A stretch of 64,000 nucleotides of DNA from Deinococcus sedimenti. Its GTDB lineage: Bacteria; Deinococcota; Deinococci; Deinococcales; Deinococcaceae. Below, piece after piece: positions 63,348 through 64,000 of this stretch; the stretch's first letter is position 1; every line of letters starts with the position of its first letter. The stretch covers positions 124,001 to 188,000 of the forward strand of contig NZ_BMQN01000001.1 in NCBI RefSeq assembly GCF_014648135.1, read 5' to 3'. The position numbers were made by a program, and so were the translations under genes. A model generated the notes under the pieces. It saw only the letters and a list, made by a program, of their open reading frames with translations, did no database searches and was not told where the DNA came from.

Positions 63348-64000
63348 GGCGCGCCTCCCACAGCTGCAGGCTGTCGAGGCTGGTGCTGCGCGCCACCTGC
63401 TCGGCGGCCGCGGGTCCCAGGGGCAGCGCGGCGTGAAGCGCGCGGTAGTGCTCGCGGGAGCGCTCGCGGCGCTGCGGGTCGCTGAAGTAGATCGCCCCGG
63501 CGCGGGCGTACACCTCGGCGAACGCGCCCAGCAGCAGCGGGGCCAGCGCGTTCCCGCTGCCGTGCGCGGCGAGCGTCTGGAACGCCCAGTCGAACGCTGT
63601 GAACGTCTGCGGCAGGTTCGGGTCGTCCGACTCGGCGGGCGGCGAGCCGAGATGAGCCTGGAGGGGCTGCGGGTCGCGGTCGGCGGTCTGCGCGACCCAG
63701 TGGGGCAGCAGCGCGGCGCGCAGGTCCAGCAGGTCCGGCACCATGCGCCCCAGTTCGCCGTGGCGGGACAGGTGCGCCAGGACGCGCAGGCCGCCCTCGT
63801 GCGGGTGCAGGACGCGGGTGGGTTTGCCCTGCCGGATCTCCAGCAGGCCGTCGCGGCCCAGGCGTTGCAGCGCCTCGCGCAGGGTGGGCCGCGTGACGCC
63901 CAGGCTGGCGGCCAGTTCCCGTTCGGCGGGCAGGGTGCTGCCGGGCGGGTACGTGCCGTCCAGCAGGCGGGCGAGCAGGGTGTCCTCGGCGTGCAGCGCG
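63340..64000 (-). CDS. FadR-type GntR regulator, truncated by the window edge
   Basis: About 220 residues visible; the start lies beyond position 64000. Winged helix PGSTLPAERELAASLGVTRP, then TLREALQRLGRDGLLEI and RQGKPTRV: the RQGKPT segment and the following layout closely follow E. coli FadR (HGKPTKV). The C-terminal part (YARAGAIYFSDPQRRERS) also follows FadR (YTRIGRHYFANPEARSLA), so this is FadR-like rather than a generic FCD GntR. It would bind long-chain acyl-CoA. It is followed by an overlapping hydroxylase gene. Confidence 0.82.
   Translation of the reverse strand, partial: ALHAEDTLLARLLDGTYPPGSTLPAERELAASLGVTRPTLREALQRLGRDGLLEIRQGKPTRVLHPHEGGLRVLAHLSRHGELGRMVPDLLDLRAALLPHWVAQTADRDPQPLQAHLGSPPAESDDPNLPQTFTAFDWAFQTLAAHGSGNALAPLLLGAFAEVYARAGAIYFSDPQRRERSREHYRALHAALPLGPAAAEQVARSTSLDSLQLWEARRV

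Overview
This is a GC-rich chromosomal segment from a Deinococcus species. That reading rests on content (a GC bias that throws long shadow reading frames across both strands, a full-length hibernation factor, Deinococcus-style small proteins) and on how genes start: at least a dozen begin 5-7 bases after a TANNNT box with no Shine-Dalgarno, the leaderless signature known in Deinococcus. No rRNA, phage, complete IS or CRISPR array was found. One tRNA gene (Ala, anticodon TGC) is present.

Layout. 1-9 kb: amylase fragment, tRNA nucleotidyltransferase, tRNA-Ala, two cyclic-di-GMP proteins, a TSUP transporter and an APH-like kinase. 9-14.6 kb: a fatty-acid oxidation module (FadN-type multifunctional enzyme, thiolase) with a four-helix-bundle protein, an anchored esterase and a small protein between. 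14.6-15.6 kb: a lipoprotein. 15.66-26.95 kb: a RiPP biosynthetic locus, the most unusual part of the window. 27-35.3 kb: Na+/H+ antiporter, rRNA methyltransferase, DNA polymerase IV, HAD hydrolase, PEP synthase and its divergent regulatory kinase. 35.3-38.1 kb: a structure-rich intergenic region and a regulator that looks like a TnpB N-terminus fused to a SARP/BTAD activator. 38.2-49.3 kb: Pgi, thiolase, fused 3-oxoacid CoA-transferase, TetR regulator, HPF, butyrate-kinase-like protein, TsaD, acyl-CoA synthetase. 49.6-64 kb: mostly housekeeping (deaminase, ribokinase, LepB, patatin, Ser/Thr kinase, EndoIII-like, CysQ, dehydrogenase, MnmA), ending in a fatty acid hydroxylase and a FadR-type GntR regulator.

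The RiPP locus. Leftward: two small precursor peptides, a split LanB (large glutamylation part, small elimination part), an M16 protease, an HTH regulator and an MFS exporter, all tightly spaced. Rightward from the same 126-base divergent region: a luciferase-like monooxygenase, a radical SAM/SPASM enzyme and a 53-residue secreted peptide, joined by ATGA overlaps. A large TPR/winged-helix activator converges from the right. The divergent region carries paired RCAACCC direct repeats with an 11-bp period, 9 bp upstream of each -10 position, the geometry of SARP activator sites. The two precursors share a C-terminal pattern EEG-x(2)-I-[ND]-I-[FY]-x(0,1)-C, so they look like paralogous substrates of one pathway. 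I do not recognise a characterised product.

Two other themes recur. Fatty-acid metabolism is spread over the window (FadN, two thiolases, CoA-transferase, acyl-CoA synthetase, hydroxylase), with a 15-bp motif shared by two promoters 40 kb apart. A roughly 140-bp structured repeat occurs four times, with compensatory changes in two internal stems.
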